A stretch of DNA of 64,000 bases from Galaxea fascicularis. Taxonomy: Eukaryota > Cnidaria > Anthozoa > Scleractinia > Euphylliidae. Positions 1 through 10,000 of the stretch are shown here, in pieces. The stretch covers positions 33,775,484 through 33,839,483 of the forward strand of contig OX419337.1 of the NCBI GenBank assembly GCA_948470475.1, in the 5' to 3' direction. A model generated the notes under the pieces. The model had not been told where the DNA came from, did no database searches, and worked only from the letters and a program-made list of their open reading frames with translations. Position numbers and translations under genes: made by a program. Every line of letters starts with the position of its first letter. Position 1 is the first letter of the stretch.

Positions 1-345
1 CGGACAAACCAGAATTCAAAATCTTGAATTTAAGTCATCCAAACAAGGAATAATTACACGTGAAATATTCCTTTAAAATGTCGCTTGATCATGATTAAGA
101 CTACTAACTGATAATTTCCCTTATAATTATCTTGTGATTTGCATCTACAAGAACAACAGAATGACGAACGCCAAGGTAAAACACTCGGACAAACCAGAAT
201 TCAAAATCTTGAATTTAAGTCACCCAAACAAGGAATAATTACACGTGAAATATTCCTTTAAAATGTCGCTTGATCATGATTAAGACTACTAACCGGTAAT
301 TTCCCTTATAGTTATCTTGTGTTTTGCATCTACAAGAAAAACAAC
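1..345. repeat. Direct tandem duplication, ~185-bp unit, at left window edge
   Basis: The block starting at base 1 (cggacaaaccagaattc) begins again at 186 and runs nearly identically for ~155 bp, with a few substitutions such as cat to cac and ctgat to ccggt. The second copy diverges after about 340. The array may continue left of the window. No coding potential is seen. Confidence 0.85.
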
Positions 346-1117
346 TGCGAAAACATTCTCTAAGCCCTACAAAAACAATTGTTAGTCAGTTGAAAGTCTA
401 TATTAAATAATCTTATTACTTTAGATATAAATCAATTTATACCACGGAAACAAATGCCAAGAATACGTTCTTGCCCGATAAGGATGACGTAGATTTTGGG
501 GTCGAGATTGCCATTTTGTCCTGAAATCTCACGAAGGCGCAATCAAACCGAAACCAGAATTTGATGGTTTCTTCGATTCTTCCAGAGCGTCCGTTGCGCG
601 ATCCCCTGGATACGGGTAGCGTAGGTTCTGGGGTCGAGATTGGCTAAGAAGCGTGATCTTTTTTTGTCACTGCTCAAGTAGCGTTCCAGTATAACCTCGA
701 CGATCTCACAAAATATGCGGAAAACATTTGCTTTTAGGCCGAAATTTTGCTCGGTGACCTACCTCGTGATTTTTTGCTGGCACGCATTCAACTAGACAAC
801 TTTTTGTCACACTGTCTGAAAAGTTTAAGAATTTAGGGAGCTTTTCAACAAAGAAGTAAAAACGGTAGGTCACCGAATTAGTTTTTCAGGTAATTCACAA
901 AAACTGTGATTTAGAGGACCTTTTAGTGGACCTGGCCCGTTGCCATAGTAACTGATATGGCGTCACAAGTAACCTTATTTTTCTCCCAACAATGGAGTGT
1001 TGCAAGGAGATATGTAGTTTACCACACCATCAAGTATCCTTCTTTTTAATAAACACTATAGCAACGAAAAGCCCTTTCGAGCCCACTGATACTGTCCTTT
1101 CAAATACAGTATCACTT
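346..1117. repeat. Non-coding repeat-bearing stretch; copy of a dispersed family at ~700-965
   Basis: No gene is seen. About 700-965 is, in reverse orientation, similar to 43370-43740: shared words include the stretch around 'gacctacc', 'tccctaaat', 'aggtccac', 'aggacctt/aaggtcct' and 'caccgagcaaaatt'. It is a dispersed medium-copy repeat of unknown class. A shorter local repeat ('ctggggtcgagattg' and 'tttggggtcgagattg') occurs near 492 and 630. Confidence 0.6.
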
Positions 1118-2315
1118 AACAATCTAGTGGGTCATATTTTTATTTGCATCCAAATATAGTGACTGCGTGTCATGGTCAATTTGGCATTACTCCAAGATTA
1201 TGGTCAATATCGTAGAATACTTTTTTCATCTCAAACTTTCCTTTCAAACATTTACTTGTGACGGTATTCCGGTCACACTCAGCCACATCCCACAAGCTTT
1301 ACACTCTCATTGCTTGTTTTATTCATGTGGGAACTTATCTCTGGGTATTAACTACCATGCTGATGAGGCCTAAGGAGGCCGAAATAGCTGTCCGTGGCTG
1401 CTAATGCTAGGGCTTAAACTTTATTTGGTAGGTTTAAGGAGGCTCTTACCGATAGTGCTAGCACTTTTTTTGGCATTATTTGGCTTCACGAGCACTTTAT
1501 TTTACATTTCATCCCAAAAAGCACTGGTAGCATTTTTTTGGATTTTCGACTGATTATTTGTATAATTTTGTGTTAAAAAGCACAATCTGACTTTATTTAT
1601 GTCGTCCAAAGCCGCATTTTGTCCTCATAGGTCAGCGGTTGCCTTTTAGAAACCCAGTCCATCACACTCGTTCCAAGATGGCGTCATCCACGTTGTCATC
1701 GAGTAATAATGGAAATTAGCCAGCCAAGGCAGAGATAGTTCGAGAGCGTTCTCTGCCATCAATCAATGGAAAAATAAGACTAGGGGCAACTGTGATGCAA
1801 AAAAAACATTGATCGTTACAATTTGTTGTTGAAAAATGTAAATGAAAATCTGAAAAATGTAATATTCTAAGTTTAAAAGAATCGGAAAAAAGTGAGCATT
1901 TTTATGTAACCGAGGAGCACTTTTTAAAAAAATTAGCATTACTTTAGCACTTTTTTGGCAAAAAACAAGCACTGCATTTAATGCTTTTTTTACGAGCACT
2001 TTTGGTAAGAGCCTAGGTTTAAGGGGTAATACCCGATACCACGTGGCCATAGTGCTTAATGCATGGCTTTAAGCCTACCTAGGCAATTTATTTTGTGAGG
2101 TATTCTAAAACATAATGGTCTACGTCATTTGTCCCTTGTGGTATCACTTTGCTTTATGGTTTTCACCCCACTCAAATGATTGGCGTATGAATGATTGACA
2201 ATAACAATCTAGTGACTTATATTTTTATTTGCATCCAAACTAGTGACGCCCACGGTAAATTTGGTGTAAACTCCACTCTTATGATCATAGTAGAGTATTT
2301 TTTTATGTTGACTTT
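1118..2315. repeat. Two direct copies (~1118-1240 and ~2204-2315) of one segment flanking an inverted-repeat element
   Basis: The segment beginning 'taacaatctagtg' and running through 'tttttatttgcatccaaa' and 'tagtgac' is present at about 1118 and again at about 2204, same strand, with ~80% identity by eye. The ~570-bp element at 1440-2014 lies between the copies. The arrangement may be an old local duplication later hit by the element. No gene is seen. Confidence 0.6.
1440..2014. mobile_element. Non-autonomous inverted-repeat element (MITE-like), family A copy 1
   Basis: The left end reads aggctcttacc and the right end reads ggtaagagcct, giving terminal inverted repeats. Just outside lie matching direct repeats 'aggtttaagg' (1430-1439 and 2015-2024), a 10-11 bp target-site duplication by eye. 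A duplication of that length fits Mutator-like elements better than Tc1/mariner (TA) or hAT (8 bp). The interior is AT-rich, full of 'agcac' words, and encodes nothing. Other copies lie at 5265-5848 and 17006-17445. Confidence 0.75.
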
Positions 2316-2324
2316 TCTCTATTA

Positions 2325-2675
2325 ATATATCTCTCAGTTAGTACACGCACTGTGATTGGTCAATTTTGCGGGCCTGTATTCTACTGTATGGCCCGCTAAA
2401 TTTGAAAGTTTCCTTTTCCGTGAGCCTGATTAACCTCAGAGAAATAATAGTTATCTTACTAAAATCGTTTTCTCGGTCCGTGCTGTTACGGATCCTCGGA
2501 AGGTACGGATCCTCGTTTTTTCGCGTTGATTTATAATGGCCCGCGCGCTTCGCGCTTGGGCCGTAAGTGAACGGGAAAAAACTCGGTCCGTAACTCACAG
2601 TACTGACCAAGAACTTGGTTAGTAAGAGGTATGTATATGCAAATCTAACCAAATACATGACAAAGATAGACAAAG
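2325..2675. repeat. Dispersed repeat family B copy 1 (~340 bp)
   Basis: This block (from 'ctctcagttagtac' to 'ttagtaagaggtat') is closely matched by 46907-47190, where it interrupts a LINE. Both copies have imperfect inverted ends (ctctcagttagta and ttagtaagag) and 'tat' just outside each end, suggesting a short-target-site DNA element. The 111-codon open frame on the - strand here is shared in decayed form by the other copy and is not treated as a gene. Confidence 0.7.
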
Positions 2676-2679
2676 TGAA

Positions 2680-4850
2680 GGCGTATCTCCTGGTTGTTTC
2701 TATTTTGGTTGATTAATTACGAGAGCTTATCAGGATGTAATCGGTGATTGTTTTGGAAGTTACAAGACGAATAGCAGGTTATCGACACAAATGTCTACAT
2801 GACTAATGTATAGACATAAACCGGAGGCAGAAATGGAAAATTGGAGAGATGGTATTGCTTTCTCCTCAAGCCCGAGGCACTTCAGACTTGTCATATTAAC
2901 GAACTTCAAACACACGTCTGTTTTTTAAGCTAATACACATCCGTCCGCGACTGCGATACCCGTGATATCTGGATAAGATTTGCAAGATCATTATGTTTGT
3001 ATAGAGACGTTTCATTAAATTCTGATCTTTATTAAATGTAATAGCTGTTACCACCGGCGCGAGCTTCTAACTCAGTGCTATATTCTGTAAGTCATTCTAG
3101 AAGGCACTCAGACGATGCAAATTTCTTTCAAATATTCGCAGACCGCTGAAATAGTCTCTCCTTTTACTTTGTTCAGTTCTGATGAAACAAAACGGTAGTT
3201 TGAATATTGGATGCTTATCACATCACTCGAAACAATATTAATTTCCGAACGTACCACTTTTAAAGCCAAGCAGTTAGTAGCCGTAAGGTTTACTTCGCGC
3301 TTCATTTTATGCATGAACAAACAAGTCTAGAGTACCGCATTCTTGGTCGTATTTCAGTAAAGGGAAAAATATGAATGATTTCACCCTCGAAAATGGTTCT
3401 CTGGCTTTCGTTAAGTTAATAAAGCTGTTTCTTGTGCAGTTAAAAGACGATTTCCGTATCTTTGCTCATTGTCAGTAAGCCTGATGTAATATCTTGTCAT
3501 ACACCTGGAGGGGAAGAATTTGTCTTAATAGTAAGATCGCTTGACTTCCTTGGCACGATTATGGATGTCTCTTAAATTTTTGACATTACTTTTACCCTCA
3601 AATGTTGGGTGTAATAATGCGAATACTATCTGGCGCTTAATCCAAACATTACAAGGTAATTAATAACTGCGCTTTCCGACCGTGCTGTTAGCGATCCATT
3701 TATTCCGTGTTGGTTGTGGCTAACCTTCGGAAAGGTATAATCGCCTTTTCAAGAACTGATTGAACTTCTAAAACCGTTAGGCATTCACAAAAATCAATTC
3801 TCAGACTTACTTTAATTTAAAACATACTACAAACTTACCAGACGAATTAACCTACGCTCCTCATTGCTGGTAGCTCACGTTCTGCATGCCCTCCGGATCG
3901 TTTGCGCACTCAGTGTATTCTGGTGAAGAGCCATCAATGGAAGAATGACATCCAGGCAACCGTGTTTAGACAATTATGTAAAGGGAACAATGCATGTGAC
4001 GTAAGTATGTTATTGCTACCGGACTGTGAGAAGCATGTTATAAAGAAAACACGCTTCTGTCTCAGAAGCTCTCGAGCATAAACTGATCAGCATGGCTGAA
4101 CCAGATGGAAAGAAAATAACATTGCAATTCACTAGCTGCACGAAAGCGATGTTGAGCAATTTTTTTAGCATTAACCAAATGTGAGCTCAACATGAATGGA
4201 TACTGGCCCAAGACGAAGGGAGGTCCATTGAAAGTAAAAAAAGGAACAACGCCAATATCCAGCCATCTCGTTCAATAAAGGATTTACTTTATGGCTTTGT
4301 AGTTAAAGATATTGTACCAAAATGAGCTGGAGAAATCTCTTAAAGTTGTTATTTTCTTCGAGTAGAAAATACTTAGGAACTGAAGACCAGCTCAGTGAAA
4401 TTAGTGAGACTGGAGTATAATCTACGAAAATGCTCGGAAACTTTCAATGGCTGTTTCTCGTCAAATAAATTCGTGGAAAGACAAAATAAATGCCCTCAAA
4501 ACCAAACCATAAAAATGTTATTCGAGACACGGAAAAAATCGAGCTTTCTTTTGGCCGTTCTTGTGCCGATGTATGTCTAATAAATAATTCTAACAAATGG
4601 CGCGTTTATTTAGAAGTGATTCGGGTTTAGGAAGAAGGGAATACTTGGAATAAGGAGGATCTCAATGGGGTTAACCGTGAGCCATTTAAGGTCATAAGGC
4701 GGGAAAATCACAAAACAATAACCGTTAGTGGTTAGCATTAAGCGTGATTTTTCTATTTTGATGAAGTGAAAAAGGGAGTATTTGGAGATATCTAAAGACT
4801 TCAGAGCACTCGACACCATTTTTACCTTCTGTGCTCTACTCTCCGAGTCT
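2680..4850. other. No gene recognised
   Basis: AT-rich sequence with only short unconvincing open frames (all under about 75 codons) on either strand. No splice-flanked exon with recognisable protein content, RNA gene or repeat family was identified. Confidence 0.5.
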
Positions 4851-4856
4851 CGCTTA

Positions 4857-6104
4857 GGCTTTTACAGATTGCGGTAGCATAATTTTTGGCATAATTTGAC
4901 GAAACTGGCATAACTTTTCCCATTTTTTTAAAAATTAGCACTGCTAGCATAATTCGCATGTTTTGATAATTATCGGATCATTTTTGATCCCATAATTTGA
5001 TCATTTTTTGATCTTAAGTCCCAAGCACGTTATTTTAATGTTTTAGTTCAATTGGTAGCATTTGTAGTTCACTGATACCGGGACTGGGGTCTGGGGTATG
5101 CCGGAGCCGGAAGTCTTATTGGAAACCTTGTCGGTCCCAGTAACTTTCATCAGTAGCAAGATAATGCACGTTCTGACTACTTGCAAGCAAGTGTAATGCT
5201 GCAATATAACAATTGGAGATAAGCTACATGAGAGAATAGACTAGTACAAGTATGCATGTATATTAGGCTCTTACCGATAGTGCTAGCACTTTTTTTTGGC
5301 ATTATTGGCTTCACGAGCACCTTTTTTTTACATTTCATCCCAAAAAGCACTGCTAGCATTTTTTTGGATTTTCGACTGATTATTTGTATAATTTTGTGTT
5401 AAAAAGCACAATCTGACTTTATTTATGTCGTCCAAAGCCGCATTTTGTCCTCATAGGTCAACGGTTGCCTTTTAGAAACCCAGTCCATCACACTCGTCAT
5501 CCACGTCGTCATCGAGTAATATTATTACTCGATGAAATGGAAATTAGCCAGCCAAGGCAGAGATAGTTCGAGAGCGTACTCTGCCATCAATCAATGGAAA
5601 AATTAGTCTAGGGGCAACTGTGATGCAAAAAACATTGATCGTTACAATTTGTTGTTGAAAAAGTAACTGAAAATCTGAAAAATGTAATATTCTATGTTTA
5701 AAAGAATCGGAAAAAAGTGAGCATTTTTTTGTAACCGAGGAGCACTTTTTAAAAAAATTAGCATTATTTTAGCACTTTTTTGGCAAACAACAAGCACTGC
5801 TTTAAGCACTTAATGCTTTTTTTTACGAGCACTATCGGTAAGAGCTTAATGTATACCCGGCACGTAAACCTGAACCACATGTTTATTTAAATTTCATTGT
5901 GGTATTCGTTGCGTTTCTTTCTTGTAGACCAACGGCTTCTATAAGAAATTTTATTAAATAAAACGAATTGTTTTGCACTTATTTGCAGTTTTTTCAGAGG
6001 GGCATAATTTGAAAAAAGGAGCATAATTTTAGCATCATGTAAAAAAGGAGCAGTACTACTAGCATAATATGCTACTTTTACTAGCACAATCTATAAAAGC
6101 CTAG
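4857..6104. mobile_element. Larger inverted-repeat element with a family A copy nested inside
   Basis: The left end (aggcttttacagattg, followed by gtagcataat words) is inverted-repeated at the right end (caatctataaaagcct, preceded by gctagtactactgctcc-type words on the opposite strand). Both subterminal zones are rich in 'gcataat'. A complete family A copy (5265-5848) sits inside. No transposase frame is visible, so this is a non-autonomous element interrupted by another. Confidence 0.65.
5265..5848. mobile_element. Family A inverted-repeat element, copy 2 (nested)
   Basis: It begins ggctcttaccgatagtgct and ends agcactatcggtaagagc, a terminal inverted repeat of about 18 bp. The interior is ~90% identical by eye to the 1440-2014 copy, including the segment about catcacactcgt. 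Compared with copy 1 it has a small local inverted duplication around 'gagtaatattattactc' (near 5513-5530). Confidence 0.75.
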
Positions 6105-6304
6105 TCGCGCAAGGCTTGTCTCACAAGACCAAACAAAGATCCCGAAAAGACTCACTGATGGCCAGAGAGACGGCTTCTGAAATCCTCATTACCAGGGTTT
6201 CTCTGTCCGCTATGTTAACTATCGACAACTTCCCGCCGGAAAGGCCTCTCTTTTCAAGAAAATACCGCTGGGTAAAGCCGAGCCCGCAAAAAGACCAAGC
6301 TTTT

Positions 6305-6592
6305 GCGATTTTTAATCGCAGATTTGCGATTTATAAATAACACATGCGATTTATAAATCGCCCGAAATAAATCACAGAAACTGTAAATTGCGGTTTATAA
6401 ATCGCAAGACGCATTGACTGTGATTTATAAATCGCAAAGATACGTATCTGCGATTTATAAATCACAATGTCAACTTCTACTGCGATTTATAAATCACAGA
6501 AACACATATCTGAGATTTATAAATCGCAACGAGTTCGTTGAATTGGCGATTTATAAATTACTATGGGATTTTATTTGCGATTTGCTAAATAA
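6305..6592. repeat. Array of palindromic 16-mers (gcgatttataaatcgc) at ~30-bp spacing
   Basis: Ten versions of the self-complementary word gcgatttataaatcgc start near 6305, 6326, 6346, 6390, 6420, 6450, 6482, 6512, 6546 and 6577. From 6390 on, the starts are 30-34 bp apart. The palindromic cores are conserved while the ~15-bp spacers between them differ. The array ends about 450 bp upstream of the kinase start codon. It resembles a short-spacer repeat array in layout only; there are no associated genes and it lies in a eukaryotic genome. Confidence 0.85.
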
Positions 6593-6599
6593 CACATAA

Positions 6600-7044
6600 T
6601 AATACGAGATTATATTATCGCTAAATAATATTTTTACACACGGCGCCCCTTACGGAAGAGCAAAAAGATCCTTATGTTTCATTTTCAACAATGGACGTTT
6701 CTTTGTTTTTTATGTAAGTTAACCGTGACGGAAAAAGAAAAGCAACTTTTTTAACCGTTAGCTGTGAAAAGTACCTCAGAAGAAGGGGACTGAGAACGAG
6801 CGCGCAGAACGGTCTGGAACGAACTTCTGAGTCTGACTGCCGACTTCCATAGCGACTTCCGGTGTAGGTCAGGGACATGATGTTATTCAAAGTGAGCTAA
6901 TGGTCCGTTGGAATGCGTCCAATTCCCGAGTCGTCTTATCACCTATGCCATTAACCCCTGCCATAAATTAAACATTCTATACTGGCTTGTAATTCCAAGG
7001 AGGATCCGTTGCTAATTTTTCGGGGACCACATTTCCCTTCGTTT
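6600..7044 (+). promoter_or_regulatory. Presumed 5' flank / 5' UTR region of the NEK kinase gene
   Basis: This is the stretch between the palindromic array and the kinase start codon. No clear TATA box or initiator was identified, and a 5' non-coding exon further upstream cannot be excluded. The role is assigned from position only. Confidence 0.35.
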
Positions 7045-10000
7045 ATGTCTTTACTCATGGAGCGTTATACCAAAGTCAAACCAATTGGTTCAGGAACGTT
7101 CGGTCAAGCGTGGCTGGTAGAATCAGTGGTGAGCCATAGAAAGTACGCGTTAAAAGAACTTGGTGTTGTCTCGATGTCAGAGCAGGACCGCCATCTTGCC
7201 TTGAATGAAGCGAAGATATTATCGAAGCTAAAACACAAGAACATTGTACGCTATAAGGAGGCGTTTGTTGCCCAAGGAAAGCTGTGTATTGCAATGGAAT
7301 TTGCTGAAAAAGGTAAGAAGAAAACTTGATAAATTTGGTCAATTGACACATGTATGTAGGTCTTCTTGGATTCATTTCCATATCCGTTATACTCTTATTT
7401 GTGAATTTGGAAGGTCAACGCTTAGTTAAAAATTGATACTGGCGAATATCGATTTTACTGATTTTCCTTTATTAACAGAAACTATTGGAAAGATTTCCGC
7501 ACAGCCACATACATTAAATACATAAAGTGTCTATGAGTCATTGTCATACTAACCCTGTTCCAAAAGCGAATAGAATGCATGTATAATTAATGTATGAATG
7601 GCTGTGCTGAAATCTTGCCAAAAATTATCATAATTTATGATAAGCGTAACATCCCAGGTTTATCCGACTACTTTACTTACTTTACCGTATTCAGATTCAA
7701 GGACTCAAGCCAGTGCTACATCAGTGGCGTGGTCAAAAGTTTTTAAACCGTTTCGAGTTTCTCTTGTGTTTAAAGGGCCACGTTCAACCAAAAATCATTG
7801 CGCGCCTCTGTTGATGTTATCATCCGGGAAATCGGCCGTCGCGTAAGACTCATAAGAACACGTGGGAGAAAAATCGAACGATCGAAGGACAGGAGGAACG
7901 TTCCTTCGATGTTACTGGCGACAATAGTGATTTGGGTTATGAAAAAAGACCTGTTAACCGTTACAGCTCTCCTATAGCTCGCCCAGAGAGCACTGATCAC
8001 GAGGAAGCGGGGCCTTCTCAAGCTCTTCCAAGTAGAGTGGTGAGATGCAATGAATGAAGGGGCGCGTATGTCGAGTTTTGATTAGCGATTTGTTGGATAT
8101 AAACGACTAAGAATTTGCGTTGCTCTCCACTCTGTATAGATCTGCCAGTGCAAGAATACATGCAGCCGAAAAACAGGAAAATATCGGGGATGTGTGCGCA
8201 GAGATGCCGGTTTGAGATGCTCGGCGAGTTGTGTATGTGGCAGCATTTCAAAGCCGTGTAAGAATAATAAAGTTGTGATAAATCAACGTCAACCTCCTCC
8301 AAGCAGTGCATTTGAGCGACACAAAATCGCAGGACTATGTTTTATTGGGTTTTACAGCACTTGACAACAGTAATTATTATAGAATAAGAAAGCCAAGTGA
8401 TAATACAAACTGATAAGCACTTACCGGTGAAATCGGGTTATAAATGGCGGATGAATCCTGCAAACGAGCTCGTTTTGCTTAAGAAGATCTGCTCTCATCC
8501 ATACAACTGAGCATAAATCCATGCAGGAACAAAGCAAATTTCGCTGTTTGAATTATTTGCGAACCCAGAAACTTGTTTCCTGTCGTTCCATAGCTTAAAT
8601 GTAGGAAAGCCAAACAACATGTCGGTCCTCTGGCCTCGGCCGGCGACCTCTTTTCAACTGGCGGCTTCATTCAGAACTTCATACGATAATAACGAAGAAA
8701 TAACTATACAAATCCGCGAATTAAATGTTAAAAAAGCTATTCACAAATATCACAACTAACGTAAGCAGATAATACGGCCGATGGAGCCAGATGGAAGTTC
8801 ACCTATCGTAGGATCGTATTTTCTGTCATACAGAAAATGGCGCCGATGAAAGCGCTCGCGCGCAATGGCTCATGGTTGAGCGTGGTCCTTTAAGATTGTG
8901 GTGAATACAATTTTCGTATTTTTTGTTGGTTTCTTTTTTTATACCTTTTAAATTCTGTATGGGGGGGGGGGGGGGGGAGGGGTCGAACTCAATTATAACG
9001 TACCGTAAAAATCTTGTGTTATTCATTTTAAAAGGAGATCTATACACAAGAATCCGGGAGAGAAATGAAAGATATTTCACAGAAGTGGTGAGTTTTGTTA
9101 TGAGATGTGATGATAACTACCTATTTAAGTCTCTAACTGAGGACTTGCCAATTTGATCGGCCAATTGCCAATTCAGCAAGGCCAAGGCCGAACATGAGGC
9201 CGAACGTTAGAGGTTAATAGTGATATTCACTGTTTACAAACAAGTCTTTTGATATTTAAATTTTGCCAACAACAGATCAAACGAATCCTTTGTTTCAAGA
9301 GCCAATAAACCTCTGGTTGGCACATTAATGACAATAGGTGACGTAACGATGAGTATCGCTATAAGTTTATTATATAGCTTCACAACAAAAAACAGCTAAA
9401 AGTTGTTTTGCTTTGTTTTTGCATAATTTGTAGTCGGCCCGTGGGAATTACGGGGGAATAATACTCTAGTAATTTGCCAATCAGAGCGTGCGTTATATCG
9501 GTTATAAGCACCAGCCATACAGTGATAAAAATTGAGCTCTTCAAGGTAGGAAAAGGAATAAATAAATAAATAAATTGATAAAAACGATGGCCGGCAAGAT
9601 TTCCGCACAGTTACCTACATTAATTACACATTCATTTGTGACTCAAACTCTGTTCGTTTTTGGAACATGGTTAGTATGAAAGTGATGCATGTATAATTAG
9701 TGTATGGAACTGTGCGGAAATCCTCCGAAATTTTGCGGAAATTGCAAAAGGTGGAGAGTGTACAGGTCACCTGTTTCATCAGTCATACTTATGGCACACA
9801 CGACGGGACTAGTTCCCTGAAAGTTTACTGGAAGGGACTAAGGGTGCTTTCCATTTGTCAGAACCGGCCAGCCAGACCGGCCATTTTGAAAATGAAATAG
9901 GCTTCTTTGGAGACTTTTTCCTAAACAAAAACCCTCCCTGCTATGCGCGCATACTTTATGATTTGATTAAGGCCCTTTGAGGAATTTGATTGGATTCTGT

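Noticed and set aside
480..545. Apparent resemblance to kinase exon 4 (aaggatgacgtagat... tgtcctgaaatct)
   Set aside because: Similarity is short, needs gaps, breaks the reading frame, and part of it recurs at ~630 as a local non-coding repeat; taken as chance.
6305..6592. CRISPR-like layout (short palindromic repeats with ~15-bp variable spacers)
   Set aside because: The window is clearly eukaryotic, spacers are too short and of uneven sequence quality, and no cas-type genes exist; kept as a palindromic repeat array only.
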